Shown: positions 47,664-57,323, numbered from the stretch's first letter. The stretch: DNA of 64,000 bases from Alkalihalobacillus pseudalcaliphilus (GCA_001038565.1 LFJO01000010.1:1-64000); one strand, 5' to 3'. Notes: generated from the letters alone by a model not told the origin. Numbers and translations: made by a program.

Positions 47664-48591
47664 TGACCGTATCATTGATATTAATGAAAAAAGAACACCT
47701 GAGACATATCGTAAATATGTAAAGCTTGGGGCTACGGCAGTTATATTGATTGTTTTGTTATCTGTCGTGATTAGTAATCTATTTATTGTCGAGCAAGGTG
47801 AATATAAAGTTGTAAGGCAATTTGGGGAAGTTGTAAAAATAGAAGATGAACCAGGATTAAGTTATAAAATTCCATTTATCCAAACGGTGAGCACTCTTCC
47901 AAAGTATCAAATGGTCTATGATATTCCAACAGCGGAAATTAATACGAGTGATAAAAAACGAATGCTTGCTGATTATTACGCTGTCTGGAAAATTGAAAGC
48001 CCACAGCAAATGATTGCTAATGCAAGATCAATTGAAAATGCAGAAGCCATTATGGGAGAAATCATTTTCTCAGCTATACGTGCTGAACTAGGTCAATTAA
48101 ATTTTGATTCGATTATTAACTCTGGTGAAGGTGAAGCTCGTGATGACATCGGAGAGCTCGTCCGTATCCGAGTTAATACATCTTTAGAGAACGGAAATTA
48201 CGGGATCTCTTTAACGGATATTCGTATGAAGCGTGCCGACCTTCCAGAAGAAAATGAAGAAGCGGTATATCGTCGCATGATTTCTGAGCGTCAAACGACG
48301 GCACAGGATTATTTGTCTGAAGGGGATGCTGAAGCGAATAGAATTCGTGCCAATACAGATCGTGAAGTTCAAGAAATGATAGCAACCGCCAATGCCGATG
48401 CAGATGAGGTTATTTCAGAGGGTGAAGCAGAAGCCGCTCGAATTTATAATGACGCATTTGGCCAAGATGAAGAATTCTACCAACTTTACCGCACATTAGA
48501 ATCTTATAAGAAAACCATTGATGGAGAAACCGTTCTTGTACTCCCAGCAAACTCTCCATATACACGTTTATTAATGGGTGATCTCGAATAA
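47656..48591 (+). CDS. hflC: HflC-like SPFH/prohibitin membrane protein
   Basis: A 311-residue protein with an N-terminal membrane helix (about residues 20-41), an SPFH domain, and a coiled coil with repeated EGEAEA-type heptads (about 215-265). It ends ...NSPYTRLLMGDLE, resembling HflC C-termini. It is the partner of HflK. ATG 47656 is chosen for the GGAGGGG nine bases upstream, and it overlaps the end of hflK; the frame from 47620 lies wholly inside hflK. A strong hairpin follows. Confidence 0.9.
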   Translation: MSDDRIIDINEKRTPETYRKYVKLGATAVILIVLLSVVISNLFIVEQGEYKVVRQFGEVVKIEDEPGLSYKIPFIQTVSTLPKYQMVYDIPTAEINTSDKKRMLADYYAVWKIESPQQMIANARSIENAEAIMGEIIFSAIRAELGQLNFDSIINSGEGEARDDIGELVRIRVNTSLENGNYGISLTDIRMKRADLPEENEEAVYRRMISERQTTAQDYLSEGDAEANRIRANTDREVQEMIATANADADEVISEGEAEAARIYNDAFGQDEEFYQLYRTLESYKKTIDGETVLVLPANSPYTRLLMGDLE

Positions 48592-48605
48592 TAATTAAAT
48601 CATGA

Positions 48606-48648
48606 AAAGGTACTATCTTCATTCAAGAAATGAGGAGGTACCTTTTTT
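48606..48648 (+). terminator. Intrinsic terminator after hflC
   Basis: AAGGTAC and GTACCTT form the base of a long stem (with TCTTCATT against AATGAGGA), followed by TTTTTTG. Confidence 0.85.
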
Positions 48649-48739
48649 GTTTCGAACGTATGTGTGCTACAATGATAATAATAAAAAGCCGATAGAAGAA
48701 TCTTTATGGTAATGATGAAAACAATCTATCTTCACAACA

Positions 48740-49065
48740 TCCCAAAATAAATTTACATACAAAACGCACATGACGACCGATTCATTTCGCCACCAACAAA
48801 TATAAAAGTAGGTTTAGTTTTTAACTGGTGGCTTTTCATTCGATTTGTTCTATTCTTATTCATTTTAATATTTGTTGTAAGAATGATTTTAAATTTGACA
48901 ATGAGCAGTAACCCAGACTCCCGTGGGAAATAGTGGAAGAGCTGAGATCCAGCGGTGTAGCCGATTAGCTCAGCGCCACCCCACAGGATGCGGAGCATGA
49001 TTTTGGGTAGCGGTAAGTAGAGTGCCGTATATGAGTATCAGCACTAACTTTCATATAAAAGGAGA
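48740..49065 (+). repeat. Partial composite repeat and GCTGAGATC palindrome before polA
   Basis: It starts TTTACATACAAAACGCACATG, continues with CGCCACCAACAAATATAAAAG and TTTTTAACTGGTGGCTTTTC, and then the palindrome module (AGCTGAGATCCAGCGG facing CCGATTAGCTCAGC, about 48935-48975). The tail ACTAACTTTCATATAAAAGG (49047-49066) provides part of the polA ribosome-binding region. No separate polA promoter was identified. Confidence 0.7.
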
Positions 49066-49073
49066 AAAAAACC

Positions 49074-51707
49074 ATGAAAAAACTAGTATTAATCGATGGA
49101 AATAGTATTGCCTATCGAGCTTTCTTCGCCTTACCTTTACTAAATAATGATAAAGGCGTTTATACCAACGCCGTTTTCGGTTTCACTACGATGTTGCTAA
49201 AAATTTTAGAGGAAGACCAACCGACTCATATGTTAGTTGCCTTTGATGCAGGTAAAACAACATTTAGACATAAAACTTACAGCGAATATAAAGGTGGTAG
49301 ACAAAAGACACCACCAGAATTATCCGAGCAGTTCCCACTTGTTCGAGAGCTATTAGATGCTTTTCAAATTAAACGATTTGAAGCAGAGAACTATGAAGCG
49401 GATGATATCATTGGGACATTTGCTAAGGAAGCAGCAGATGAAGAATGGCAAGTTAAAGTTTATACCGGGGATAAGGATTTACTGCAGCTAGTAACCGATA
49501 ATGTCACAGTCGTTTTAACGAAAAAAGGAATTACACAGGTTGACCCGTATACGCCTGCTGCTTTAGATGAAAAGTATGGACTAACAGCAAACCAAATCAT
49601 TGATATGAAAGGTCTGATGGGTGATAGTTCCGATAATATCCCTGGGGTACCTGGAATTGGTGAGAAAACAGCGATCAAGCTATTAAAAGAATATGGTACT
49701 GTTGAAAAAGTATTAGAGTCCATTGAGCAAATATCAGGTAAAAAAATGAAGGAACGTCTTGAAGAAAATAAACAACAAGCACTCATGAGTAAAGAATTAG
49801 CAACGATTTTTAATGAAGTACCATTGGATTTGTCATTACAAGATTTACAGTTTGGTGCCTATGATACAACAAAGGTAGTCAAGCTATTTAAAGAATTAGA
49901 GTTTAAATCATTGTTAGAGAAATTTGATTCAGAGGCTGTAGAAGATGAAATAGAGACAAAAGATGAAATATCTTTTGAAATTGTGGATGAAATTAAGGAA
50001 GAACACTTACACACACCGGCAGCCTTGATTGTTGAGATATTAGATGATCATTATCATCAATCAGACATCGTAGGTATATCGGTCGTCCATGAAAAGGGAA
50101 AGTACTTTTTTGAGACAGAAAAAGCCCTACAGTCAAAAGTGTTTGTAAATTGGTTAGCAGATCAAAATCAAAAGAAGTGGCTTTTTGATGCAAAAAGAGC
50201 TACGGTACTCCTTGGATGGCAAGGAGTAGAGTTAAAAGGCGTAGAGTTTGATTTGTTGATGGCTTCCTATTTATTAGATCCTTCCCATTCTGCTCATGAT
50301 ATTGTCGATATCGCCCAGCGTAAGCAAGGTGGTTACGTACAAGCTGATGATACGGTTTATGGGAAAGGGGCAAAGAGGAAAACACCTGATGATATTCATG
50401 TGTTAGCGGAGCATTTAGTTCGTAAAGCACTTGTTACTTTTTCGTTAAAAGAGAAATTGGAGCAAGAATTAAAAAATAATCAACAGTTTGAGCTTTATTT
50501 CGATTTAGAAATGCCACTCTCTATTATCTTAGGAAAAATGGAGTTAACAGGTGTAAAGGTCGACATAAGTCAATTGGAGAAGATGGGCGAAGACCTAGAG
50601 GTTCGTTTAAAGAAATATGAAGAAGAAATTCATTCATTAGCAGGTCAAACTTTTAATATTAATTCACCGAAGCAGCTGGGAGAAATATTGTTTGAGAAGT
50701 TAGAGCTCCCACCGATTAAGAAAACCAAAACAGGGTACTCTACTTCAGCTGATGTGTTAGAGAAGCTTGCTGGTAAGCATGAAATTATTGAACATATCTT
50801 AAACTATCGTCAATTAGGGAAGCTTAATTCAACGTATATTGAAGGTTTATTAAAAGTCATTAAAAAAGATACGAGCAAGGTTCATACTAGATTCAATCAA
50901 GCTTTAACGCAAACAGGTCGCCTTAGCTCAACCGATCCTAACTTGCAAAATATCCCGATTCGATTAGAAGAAGGTAGGAAAATTAGAAAAGCATTTATTC
51001 CCTCTGAAAAGGGTTGGAAAATCATGGCTGCCGACTACTCCCAAATTGAGCTTCGTGTATTAGCTCATATATCAGAAGATAAAGGATTGATCGAGGCTTT
51101 TCAAAAGGATATGGATGTCCATACGAAAACAGCCATGGATGTTTTCCATGTGAAGGAAGAGGAAGTAACAAGCTTAATGAGAAGAAGTGCAAAGGCTGTT
51201 AACTTTGGAATTGTATATGGAATTAGTGACTATGGCTTGTCTCAGAATTTAGATATTACACGTAAAGAAGCGGCAGAGTTTATTGAACGGTATTTTGCTA
51301 GCTACCCAAAAGTCAAACAATACATGGATGAAATTGTCGAGCAAGCAAGAGAAGACGGGTATGTAGAAACGCTTTTACATCGCCGTCGTTATTTACCTGA
51401 GCTGACGAGCCGTAATTTTAACCTTAGAAGCTTTGCGGAGCGAACGGCTATGAATACACCGATACAAGGAACGGCTGCTGATATTATTAAGCAAGCTATG
51501 GTTAATATGGGTGAAGAGATTGAGAAGAATGGTTGGAAAACCCGAATGCTTTTACAAGTGCATGATGAATTAATTTTTGAAGTACCTGAGGATGAGGTGG
51601 AAACTTTTAAAGAAGTTATTTCAAAGGTGATGGAGAATGCAATTCAATTAAATGTACCGTTAAAAGTAGATGCTGAGGTCGGAGACAGTTGGTATGATGC
51701 GAAGTAA
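49074..51707 (+). CDS. polA: DNA polymerase I
   Basis: It repairs DNA and replaces primers. At 877 residues it has the Bacillus length. The N-terminal 5'-3' exonuclease (about 1-290) has DGNSIAYRAFFA and GDKDLLQLV with the metal carboxylates. The middle domain (about 300-465) has the 3'-5' exonuclease fold but lacks its acidic motifs, as in other bacilli. The polymerase domain (about 470-877) has DYSQIELRVLAH (about 656-667) and QVHDELIFE (about 828-836). It is followed after 12 bases by mutM. Confidence 0.96.
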   Translation: MKKLVLIDGNSIAYRAFFALPLLNNDKGVYTNAVFGFTTMLLKILEEDQPTHMLVAFDAGKTTFRHKTYSEYKGGRQKTPPELSEQFPLVRELLDAFQIKRFEAENYEADDIIGTFAKEAADEEWQVKVYTGDKDLLQLVTDNVTVVLTKKGITQVDPYTPAALDEKYGLTANQIIDMKGLMGDSSDNIPGVPGIGEKTAIKLLKEYGTVEKVLESIEQISGKKMKERLEENKQQALMSKELATIFNEVPLDLSLQDLQFGAYDTTKVVKLFKELEFKSLLEKFDSEAVEDEIETKDEISFEIVDEIKEEHLHTPAALIVEILDDHYHQSDIVGISVVHEKGKYFFETEKALQSKVFVNWLADQNQKKWLFDAKRATVLLGWQGVELKGVEFDLLMASYLLDPSHSAHDIVDIAQRKQGGYVQADDTVYGKGAKRKTPDDIHVLAEHLVRKALVTFSLKEKLEQELKNNQQFELYFDLEMPLSIILGKMELTGVKVDISQLEKMGEDLEVRLKKYEEEIHSLAGQTFNINSPKQLGEILFEKLELPPIKKTKTGYSTSADVLEKLAGKHEIIEHILNYRQLGKLNSTYIEGLLKVIKKDTSKVHTRFNQALTQTGRLSSTDPNLQNIPIRLEEGRKIRKAFIPSEKGWKIMAADYSQIELRVLAHISEDKGLIEAFQKDMDVHTKTAMDVFHVKEEEVTSLMRRSAKAVNFGIVYGISDYGLSQNLDITRKEAAEFIERYFASYPKVKQYMDEIVEQAREDGYVETLLHRRRYLPELTSRNFNLRSFAERTAMNTPIQGTAADIIKQAMVNMGEEIEKNGWKTRMLLQVHDELIFEVPEDEVETFKEVISKVMENAIQLNVPLKVDAEVGDSWYDAK

Positions 51708-51719
51708 GGAGAGAGTGAA

Positions 51720-52544
51720 ATGCCGGAGTTACCAGAGGTAGAAACAGTAAGAAGGACGTTAACTGAATTAGTTGTAGGGAAAACACTAAAAGAAATTGAC
51801 ATATTTTGGTCTAAAATTATAAAGCTACCTGATGATAGTCACGAGTTTAAAATGATGCTAGTTGGTCAAACGATTCAATCAATCGACAGGAGAGGGAAGT
51901 TCCTCCTTTTTCAATTAACGGATTATACGCTTGTTTCTCATCTAAGAATGGAAGGGCGATATGGTTTACATCAAAAAGGTGAAGAAAGAACCAAACATAC
52001 GCATGTTATATTTCGTTTTGAAGACGATACAGAATTATGGTATCAAGACGTTCGTAAATTTGGAACGATGCACCTTTTCTTAAAAGGAGCAGAGGAACAT
52101 AGTGAGCCTTTACTCGGGTTAGGTGTTGAGCCTTTCTCTGAATTATTTCAAATCGAAACACTTAAAATCGCCTTCTCTAGAACAGCACGAAAAGTCAAGG
52201 TCGTTCTTCTTGACCAAAAAGCGGTGGTAGGTTTAGGAAACATTTATGTGGATGAAGCGTTATTCCGTGCAGGTATTCATCCAGAGCGCTTAGCCAATAC
52301 CATAGATGACCAAGAATTGATGGTCCTACACCTTAAGATTAAAGAAACATTACAAGAAGCCGTGGACCTAGGGGGAAGCTCGGTGAAGTCCTATGTGAAC
52401 GGACAAGGGGATATGGGCATGTTTCAGCAGCACTTAGACGTTTATGGTCGTAAAGCTTTGCCGTGTAATCATTGTGGAACAGAAATTGAAAAAATAGTGG
52501 TAGGTGGCAGGGGCACACACTTCTGTCCTTCTTGCCAAAAATAA
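51720..52544 (+). CDS. mutM: Formamidopyrimidine-DNA glycosylase
   Basis: It excises 8-oxoguanine and formamidopyrimidines and cleaves the abasic strand. The 274-residue protein begins MPELPEVE, where Pro2 (after Met removal) and Glu3 are catalytic. It ends with the C-x2-C-x16-C-x2-C zinc finger (CNHC...CPSC, about residues 249-272). AAGGAGAG precedes the ATG. It is coupled to polA, forming a repair operon with ytaF and coaE downstream. Confidence 0.96.
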   Translation: MPELPEVETVRRTLTELVVGKTLKEIDIFWSKIIKLPDDSHEFKMMLVGQTIQSIDRRGKFLLFQLTDYTLVSHLRMEGRYGLHQKGEERTKHTHVIFRFEDDTELWYQDVRKFGTMHLFLKGAEEHSEPLLGLGVEPFSELFQIETLKIAFSRTARKVKVVLLDQKAVVGLGNIYVDEALFRAGIHPERLANTIDDQELMVLHLKIKETLQEAVDLGGSSVKSYVNGQGDMGMFQQHLDVYGRKALPCNHCGTEIEKIVVGGRGTHFCPSCQK

Positions 52545-52608
52545 TGTACGTCGGAATAGCTCCTTCCATATACTATCCTATTAGTAATGTAAGGAAGGAG
52601 TTAAAATT

Positions 52609-53244
52609 GTGGCATTATGGACATTATTAGCTTTAGCGTTTGCTGTAAGTTTGGATAGTTTTGGTGTAGGGTTAACATACGGCATGAGGAAGATGAAGTT
52701 ACCTTTCAAATCACTAATATTTATTGCATCTTGTTCAGCACTTGTTATTCTAATAGCTATGGCCGTAGGCACGGTCATCTCACAATGGCTTTCGCCTGAT
52801 ATAGCAGGGATGGTAGGAGGATGTATCCTCATTTTAATTGGGATTTATGCATTAATCCAAGTATTTCGGACAGATTCAAGCCCTTCAAAAGTAAAAGAAC
52901 CTGTTATATTAAATTTTGAAATTAAAATGTTAGGAGTCGTGGTGCGAATTCTAAGACAGCCGATGTCAGCAGACTTAGATGATTCAGGAACGATAAGCGG
53001 CAGAGAGGCCGTACTGTTAGGCTTAGCTCTTTCACTGGATGCATTTGGAGCGGGCCTTGGTGCTGCTTTGTTAGGGATATCTCCCCTTTTCCTAGCTCTT
53101 TCAGTCACGTTTATGAGCGGCTTCTTTTTAACGGTGGGCATGGGGATTGGACGTAAATTCTCTGCTTCTGCCTTTATGCAACGATTTTCCTTTATACCGG
53201 GATTACTTTTAATTATTCTAGGTGCTTCAAGTCTGTTCGGGTAA
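52609..53244 (+). CDS. ytaF: Sporulation membrane protein YtaF (MntP-like fold)
   Basis: A 211-residue protein with six predicted membrane helices in two inverted halves, each with a conserved Asp motif (SLDSFGVG at about 14-21 and SLDAFGAG at about 142-149). It is related to the MntP manganese exporter family. In B. subtilis ytaF is expressed in the forespore; the transported ion is not established. It starts at GTG 52609 after GGAAGGAG. It lies 64 bases after mutM. Confidence 0.88.
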   Translation: MALWTLLALAFAVSLDSFGVGLTYGMRKMKLPFKSLIFIASCSALVILIAMAVGTVISQWLSPDIAGMVGGCILILIGIYALIQVFRTDSSPSKVKEPVILNFEIKMLGVVVRILRQPMSADLDDSGTISGREAVLLGLALSLDAFGAGLGAALLGISPLFLALSVTFMSGFFLTVGMGIGRKFSASAFMQRFSFIPGLLLIILGASSLFG

Positions 53245-53261
53245 AAGTAAGAGGTGGAAAT

Positions 53262-53870
53262 GTGGCTATCATAATAGGTTTAACTGGTGGAATTGCCAGC
53301 GGGAAATCGACGGTTTCAAATTTTTTACGTGAAAAAGGTATACCTATCGTGGATGCAGATAAGATTGCCAGAATGGTCGTAGAGCCTGGTGAGTATGCAC
53401 TAGAAGAAATTGTTCGTACATTTGGCAAAGAGGTGCTGACGGCCGCAGGAGGGCTGAATCGAAAAAAACTTGGTCAGATTGTGTTTCAGGATCCAAATGC
53501 TAGGGAAAAGCTAAATAAGATTGTCCATCCAGCGGTTAGGCAGAGAATGGTCCACGAAAAAAATATATGGCTTCAAGAAGGTAATAAGATTATTGTTTTA
53601 GATATACCTTTATTGTATGAAAATGATTTATTTCATTTAATAAATAAGGTACTTTTAGTTTATGTTGATAAACAGACGCAATTACAACGATTAATGGCCA
53701 GAGATGGATCAACGGAAAAAGAAGCACAGCAACGAATTCAAGCACAATGGCCCCTAAAGGACAAACTTGATAGAGCCGATGCCGTTATTAATAATGGTGG
53801 TTCATTAAAAGAAACCGAAAAACAGCTTCAGCATATTTTAGAGCGATGGGATATTCAGACACCTTCTTAA
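53262..53870 (+). CDS. coaE: Dephospho-CoA kinase
   Basis: It phosphorylates the ribose 3'-hydroxyl in the last step of coenzyme A synthesis. The 202-residue protein has the P-loop GGIASGKST (about residues 9-17), DADKIAR (about 32-38) and the LIDIPLLYE-like block IVLDIPLLYEND. It starts at GTG 53262 with AGAGGTGG upstream, 17 bases after ytaF. A terminator overlaps its end. In B. subtilis gapB follows before speD; it is not present here. Confidence 0.94.
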   Translation: MAIIIGLTGGIASGKSTVSNFLREKGIPIVDADKIARMVVEPGEYALEEIVRTFGKEVLTAAGGLNRKKLGQIVFQDPNAREKLNKIVHPAVRQRMVHEKNIWLQEGNKIIVLDIPLLYENDLFHLINKVLLVYVDKQTQLQRLMARDGSTEKEAQQRIQAQWPLKDKLDRADAVINNGGSLKETEKQLQHILERWDIQTPS

Positions 53871-53891
53871 CACAGAGAGGGTGTCTTTGTT
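53859..53891 (+). terminator. Intrinsic terminator at the end of coaE
   Basis: GACACC pairs with GGTGTC around a loop holding the coaE stop codon, followed by TTTGTTT. Confidence 0.75.
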
Positions 53892-54043
53892 TGATACGGG
53901 GGATTGTTAAATAATGTGAAAGAAAATCACTTATAATCTTGTGTGATTAGGTTAGTCTAATCATTAAGAGCGATTAGACGAATAGAAGTGACAACTCTTT
54001 GTCGAAATCAGTAAAAAATGCAGCTTGAAATAAAAATTACCTG

Positions 54044-54072
54044 TTGCATTCATGTACTAAACCAAGTATACT
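54044..54072 (+). promoter_or_regulatory. SigA promoter for speD
   Basis: TTGCAT (54044-54049) and TATACT (54067-54072) with a 17-base spacer. The predicted start near 54079 gives a leader of about 144 bases. The 53892-54043 stretch before it contains only short inverted repeats (such as GATTAG/CTAATC). Confidence 0.7.
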
Positions 54073-54114
54073 GATTTTCGTGAACTTCAATTACAGCAAA
54101 ATTGATATGTCTAG

Positions 54115-54214
54115 CTACAGAAAGGGTTAGGACCTCTCTGGACTAACTTTCCCCCGTGTAGTTGTACATATCTACATGCTTGAGAAGGCATGATAATTTA
54201 TTTGAAAAGGGGGA
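54115..54214 (+). promoter_or_regulatory. Structured speD leader, possible cis-regulatory RNA
   Basis: The helices visible are: CTACA (54115) with TGTAG (54157), enclosing GTTAG/CTAAC (54126-54147); alternatively TGTAG (54157) with CTACA (54172); and CATGC (54175) with GCATG (54188). The first two pairings compete for TGTAG, and the last two overlap at 54175-54176. TCCCCC (54150-54155) is complementary to GGGGGA (54209-54214), the speD ribosome-binding site. This suggests translational control. It is not recognised as a known riboswitch class. Confidence 0.5.
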
Positions 54215-54222
54215 TTCAACTT

Positions 54223-54606
54223 ATGGACACAATGGGTCGTCACGTTATCGCAGAATTATGGGGTTGTAATGTGGAGAAGTTGAATAATATGAAACTGATT
54301 GAGCAGGTATTTGTAGATGCAGCCTTAAAAGCTGGAGCGGAGGTAAGAGAAGTTGCCTTTCATAAGTTTGCTCCGCATGGTGTAAGTGGTGTGGTTATTA
54401 TTTCAGAATCACATTTAACAATTCACAGTTTTCCTGAGCATGGCTATGCAAGTATCGACGTATATACATGTGGTGATCGCATCGATCCGAATGTAGCTTC
54501 AGACTTCATTGCAGAATCTTTGGATGCAAAAACATCAGAGGTAATCGAAGTACCTCGTGGAATGGGTCCTGTTAAAATTGAAAAGACAAAGGTACAAGCG
54601 CTATAA
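54223..54606 (+). CDS. speD: S-adenosylmethionine decarboxylase proenzyme
   Basis: It makes decarboxylated SAM, the aminopropyl donor for spermidine. The 127-residue protein is the small class 1B type, which self-cleaves to give a pyruvoyl group. The cleavage site is Glu62-Ser63 in [13 protein letters not shown], with His68 and Cys83 as the known processing and catalytic residues. The start at 54223 follows AAAGGGGGA; the frame extension to 54190 overlaps the leader hairpin and is rejected. Confidence 0.95.
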   Translation: MDTMGRHVIAELWGCNVEKLNNMKLIEQVFVDAALKAGAEVREVAFHKFAPHGVSGVVIISESHLTIHSFPEHGYASIDVYTCGDRIDPNVASDFIAESLDAKTSEVIEVPRGMGPVKIEKTKVQAL

Positions 54607-54614
54607 TAAATTTT

Positions 54615-54664
54615 AAAGGGTTACCTACAGCTGTCTCTTTTACGACAGTTTGTGGTGGCCCTTT
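54615..54664 (+). terminator. Hairpin after speD
   Basis: AAAGGG and CCCTTT close a long interrupted stem whose inner part is CTGTC facing GACAG. The T run after it is poor, so it may be a weak terminator. Confidence 0.55.
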
Positions 54665-54723
54665 ATTCGTCTTAATTTTGAGAAGAAGTTGCAAGGTAAG
54701 TTCACCCAAAATGGATGAGTATA

Positions 54724-54732
54724 TGCTATAAT
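54724..54732 (+). promoter_or_regulatory. Extended -10 promoter for the gene at 54767
   Basis: TGC directly precedes a consensus TATAAT (54727-54732), an extended -10 element. No well-spaced -35 box is visible (TTCACC at 54701 is 20 bases away). Confidence 0.5.
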
Positions 54733-54766
54733 AATGTTTATACATAATTTAGAGATGGGTGGTATT

Positions 54767-55168
54767 ATGGGCTTTCGTGATGTGATTGAATTTATTGCAA
54801 GTAATCGAACGGAAACAAGAGAAGCACATCGTAATGAACAGTTAAAAACAAGGTATTATAAATCTCAAAAAGATAAGGTCATGGAAAACGTTGAAACGGT
54901 TCTGAAGAAGAATGGATTTCGCGTAAAACGTTCCGAATCTGAGCGAGGGGAAATTATTGCTCAAGAGAGCAAAGGTACCAAACAGCTAGTGATTGCGACG
55001 GTCATTACGGTTAAACCCTTTAAAACAGCGGTTGACTTCTCCATTTCCACAGAGTCATTATTACCTGGCGATTTTGGGAAAAGTAAAAAGCAAGTTTTAA
55101 AGTTATATGCAGATCTTGATAAAGAGTTAACTTTTATTGGAACAGGATTAGGCGATCAACTGTTGTAA
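54767..55168 (+). CDS. Conserved cytosolic protein of unknown function
   Basis: A 133-residue protein with a basic helical N-terminal half (about 10-55) and an alpha/beta C-terminal half. It has no signal peptide, membrane segment or recognisable catalytic motif. It lies between speD and nrdR, where bacilli commonly have such a gene, but I do not recognise the family with confidence. ATG 54767 with GGGTGG upstream is preferred; ATG 54755 is an alternative. Confidence 0.65.
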   Translation: MGFRDVIEFIASNRTETREAHRNEQLKTRYYKSQKDKVMENVETVLKKNGFRVKRSESERGEIIAQESKGTKQLVIATVITVKPFKTAVDFSISTESLLPGDFGKSKKQVLKLYADLDKELTFIGTGLGDQLL

Positions 55169-55298
55169 GCTTGTCACATCGATATTAATTTTATAGAATA
55201 GAAAAAAGAATAATGACTATGATGAGATTAAGACATCCATTTGTCTATCTGATCGAAATAAAACAATACTGAATGATTCCGATGAAGGTGATGGTTAT

Positions 55299-55757
55299 AT
55301 GCGATGTCCAACTTGTCATCATAATGGAACAAGAGTGCTAGACTCTAGGCCAAGCCATGAAGGTCGTTCGATCAGAAGGCGAAGAGAGTGTGAAGTCTGC
55401 AATCAACGTTTTACTACTTTTGAAATGATTGAAGAGGTTCCATTAATTGTTGTAAAAAAAGATGGGACAAGACAGGAATTTAATCGAGATAAGATTTTGC
55501 GTGGACTAATAAGGGCCTGTGAAAAGCGCTCGGTCTCTTTAGAAACATTAGAGAATATTGTCAACTACGTTGAACGAGAACTAAGAAGTAAAGGAACCAA
55601 TGAAGTACATAGTCGGGATGTTGGTGAGTTTGTCATGGAACAGCTGGCGACGATTGATGATGTTGCTTACGTTCGCTTTGCTTCAGTCTATAGACAGTTC
55701 AAAGACATTAACGTCTTTATTAAGGAATTAACAGATTTAATGAAAAAAAATCGATAA
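55299..55757 (+). CDS. nrdR: Transcriptional repressor NrdR
   Basis: A zinc-ribbon and ATP-cone repressor of ribonucleotide reductase genes. The 152-residue protein has Cys3, Cys6, Cys31 and Cys34 forming the zinc ribbon with [15 protein letters not shown], and an ATP-cone (about 49-139) that senses ATP/dATP. No NrdR boxes were found inside the window, and no nrd genes are here. It precedes dnaB, as in B. subtilis. Confidence 0.96.
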   Translation: MRCPTCHHNGTRVLDSRPSHEGRSIRRRRECEVCNQRFTTFEMIEEVPLIVVKKDGTRQEFNRDKILRGLIRACEKRSVSLETLENIVNYVERELRSKGTNEVHSRDVGEFVMEQLATIDDVAYVRFASVYRQFKDINVFIKELTDLMKKNR

Positions 55758-55782
55758 ATACGAGTTTGAGAATATAATTCGT

Positions 55783-55833
55783 ACACCCTTAAGAAGCTTA
55801 AGGCGCCTGTGTCGCTAAAGGCTTTTTTTTTGA
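55783..55833 (+). terminator. Terminator after nrdR
   Basis: A perfect CCTTAAG/CTTAAGG hairpin is followed by a short GCCT/AGGC hairpin and nine T. Confidence 0.75.
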
Positions 55834-55889
55834 AAAGGGAGACAGATTTCGTTTAGAATAAAGGACAAGATGAGAAGAGAGGGGATTAT

Positions 55890-57308
55890 ATGAGCTGGCA
55901 TTGGAAGGAGCTAATACCTGTTGATCGATTTACAGTTAGATTAATGACACCATTAAGTGATACCGATCTTAATGTGATTACGTTACTTTATCAGCCGCTT
56001 ATTGGGTCCCTCGCTAGCAGCTTATATATAACACTGTATCGGTTGTTGGAAAAGGATCAATATTGGTGTGAAGAATTAACGCACAGACAATTAATGGCAC
56101 AGGTTGGACTGGATTTACAAACGATTTATGAAGAAAGGAAAAAGCTTGAAGGGACTGGGCTTTTAAAGACTTTTAAAAAAAGTGACCAGGGTTCCTCCTC
56201 CTATCTTTATCAACTAAAAGCACCGATGTCACCTGCTGACTTTTTTCAAAATGATGTCTATAGTGTTTTCTTATATAACCGTCTTGGTAAAAGCTCCTAC
56301 TTGAAATTACGTGAGCGCTTTTCAGTGGAGAAGGTGGATTCTAGTGCGTATCAGGAATTAACGTACTCCTTCGGTGATGTTTTTACTTCTTTAAAGCATT
56401 CGGAGCTCTTTCAAACGTCAGAGACAAGGATAGATGTTAAGAAGCAATCAAATATGGAGTTTATTCAAACAGATCAGGGTGAACAACAGGATATCCTTCA
56501 CCCAAGCTTTGACATGGAATTAATGAAGCGAGATTTGTCGTCGTTTATTGTTCCAGAAAATGCGATTACAGCTAGTATGGAAAAGCTTATCCTTCGATTA
56601 GCGTTTGTTTATCAAATTCAGCCTTTAGAAATGAGTCGAATCATTTCCCAAGCAATGGTGCATGATGAGGAAATTCATCCACAAGAATTAAGAAAACGAG
56701 CTCAAGAGTGGTACAAGATGGAAAATGGCAATGAGCCACCAGCTTTAGGGCTAAAAACACAACCTATACATGAACGCGTGATGACCAATAAAACACCCGT
56801 GACAGAGGAAGAGAAGGTTATTCACTTTTTTGAGACAACCGCACCGATGCAAGTGTTAGAAATGCTATCGGACGGGGCGAAACCAGCACCAGCTGATATG
56901 AAAATTGTTGAGGCTTTATTATTGGATCACGAGCTAAACCCTGGCGTTGTTAATGTTCTGATTGATTATGTGATGCGTCAAAATGATATGAAGCTTCCAA
57001 AAGCCCTTATTGAAAAAATAGCGGCTAATTGGAAGAGGCTCAAAATTTATACCGTTCCTGGTGCGATGAGTGCAGCTAAAAAAAGTGTCGCTGATTATAA
57101 GAATAAGGCAAGTCAAAGTATGAAAAGAACGGTAAAAAAAGGACAAAGACAAGAAAAATTACCGGATTGGTTGATTAAAGAGCGGAAATTAGAAGCGGAA
57201 TCGGACCAAACAGAAAAGTCAAAGTCTGAAGACAAAAAAGAGAGTACGGATAATTCAGATGCGAAAAGACGTTTTGAAGCCGTGCTAAAGAAGTTACATG
57301 ATGAATAG
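55890..57308 (+). CDS. dnaB: Replication initiation and membrane attachment protein DnaB
   Basis: A Firmicutes helicase-loader partner of 472 residues. It acts with DnaD and DnaI to load the DnaC replicative helicase at oriC and restart sites. DDBH1-like winged-helix N-terminal segments (about 1-150) and the DDBH2 domain (about 300-390) are recognisable, followed by a long Lys/Glu/Ser-rich tail (about 400-472). GAGAGGGG precedes the ATG. It is 15 bases upstream of dnaI. Confidence 0.92.
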   Translation: MSWHWKELIPVDRFTVRLMTPLSDTDLNVITLLYQPLIGSLASSLYITLYRLLEKDQYWCEELTHRQLMAQVGLDLQTIYEERKKLEGTGLLKTFKKSDQGSSSYLYQLKAPMSPADFFQNDVYSVFLYNRLGKSSYLKLRERFSVEKVDSSAYQELTYSFGDVFTSLKHSELFQTSETRIDVKKQSNMEFIQTDQGEQQDILHPSFDMELMKRDLSSFIVPENAITASMEKLILRLAFVYQIQPLEMSRIISQAMVHDEEIHPQELRKRAQEWYKMENGNEPPALGLKTQPIHERVMTNKTPVTEEEKVIHFFETTAPMQVLEMLSDGAKPAPADMKIVEALLLDHELNPGVVNVLIDYVMRQNDMKLPKALIEKIAANWKRLKIYTVPGAMSAAKKSVADYKNKASQSMKRTVKKGQRQEKLPDWLIKERKLEAESDQTEKSKSEDKKESTDNSDAKRRFEAVLKKLHDE

Positions 57309-57323
57309 AAGGAGGTGTAGGTA

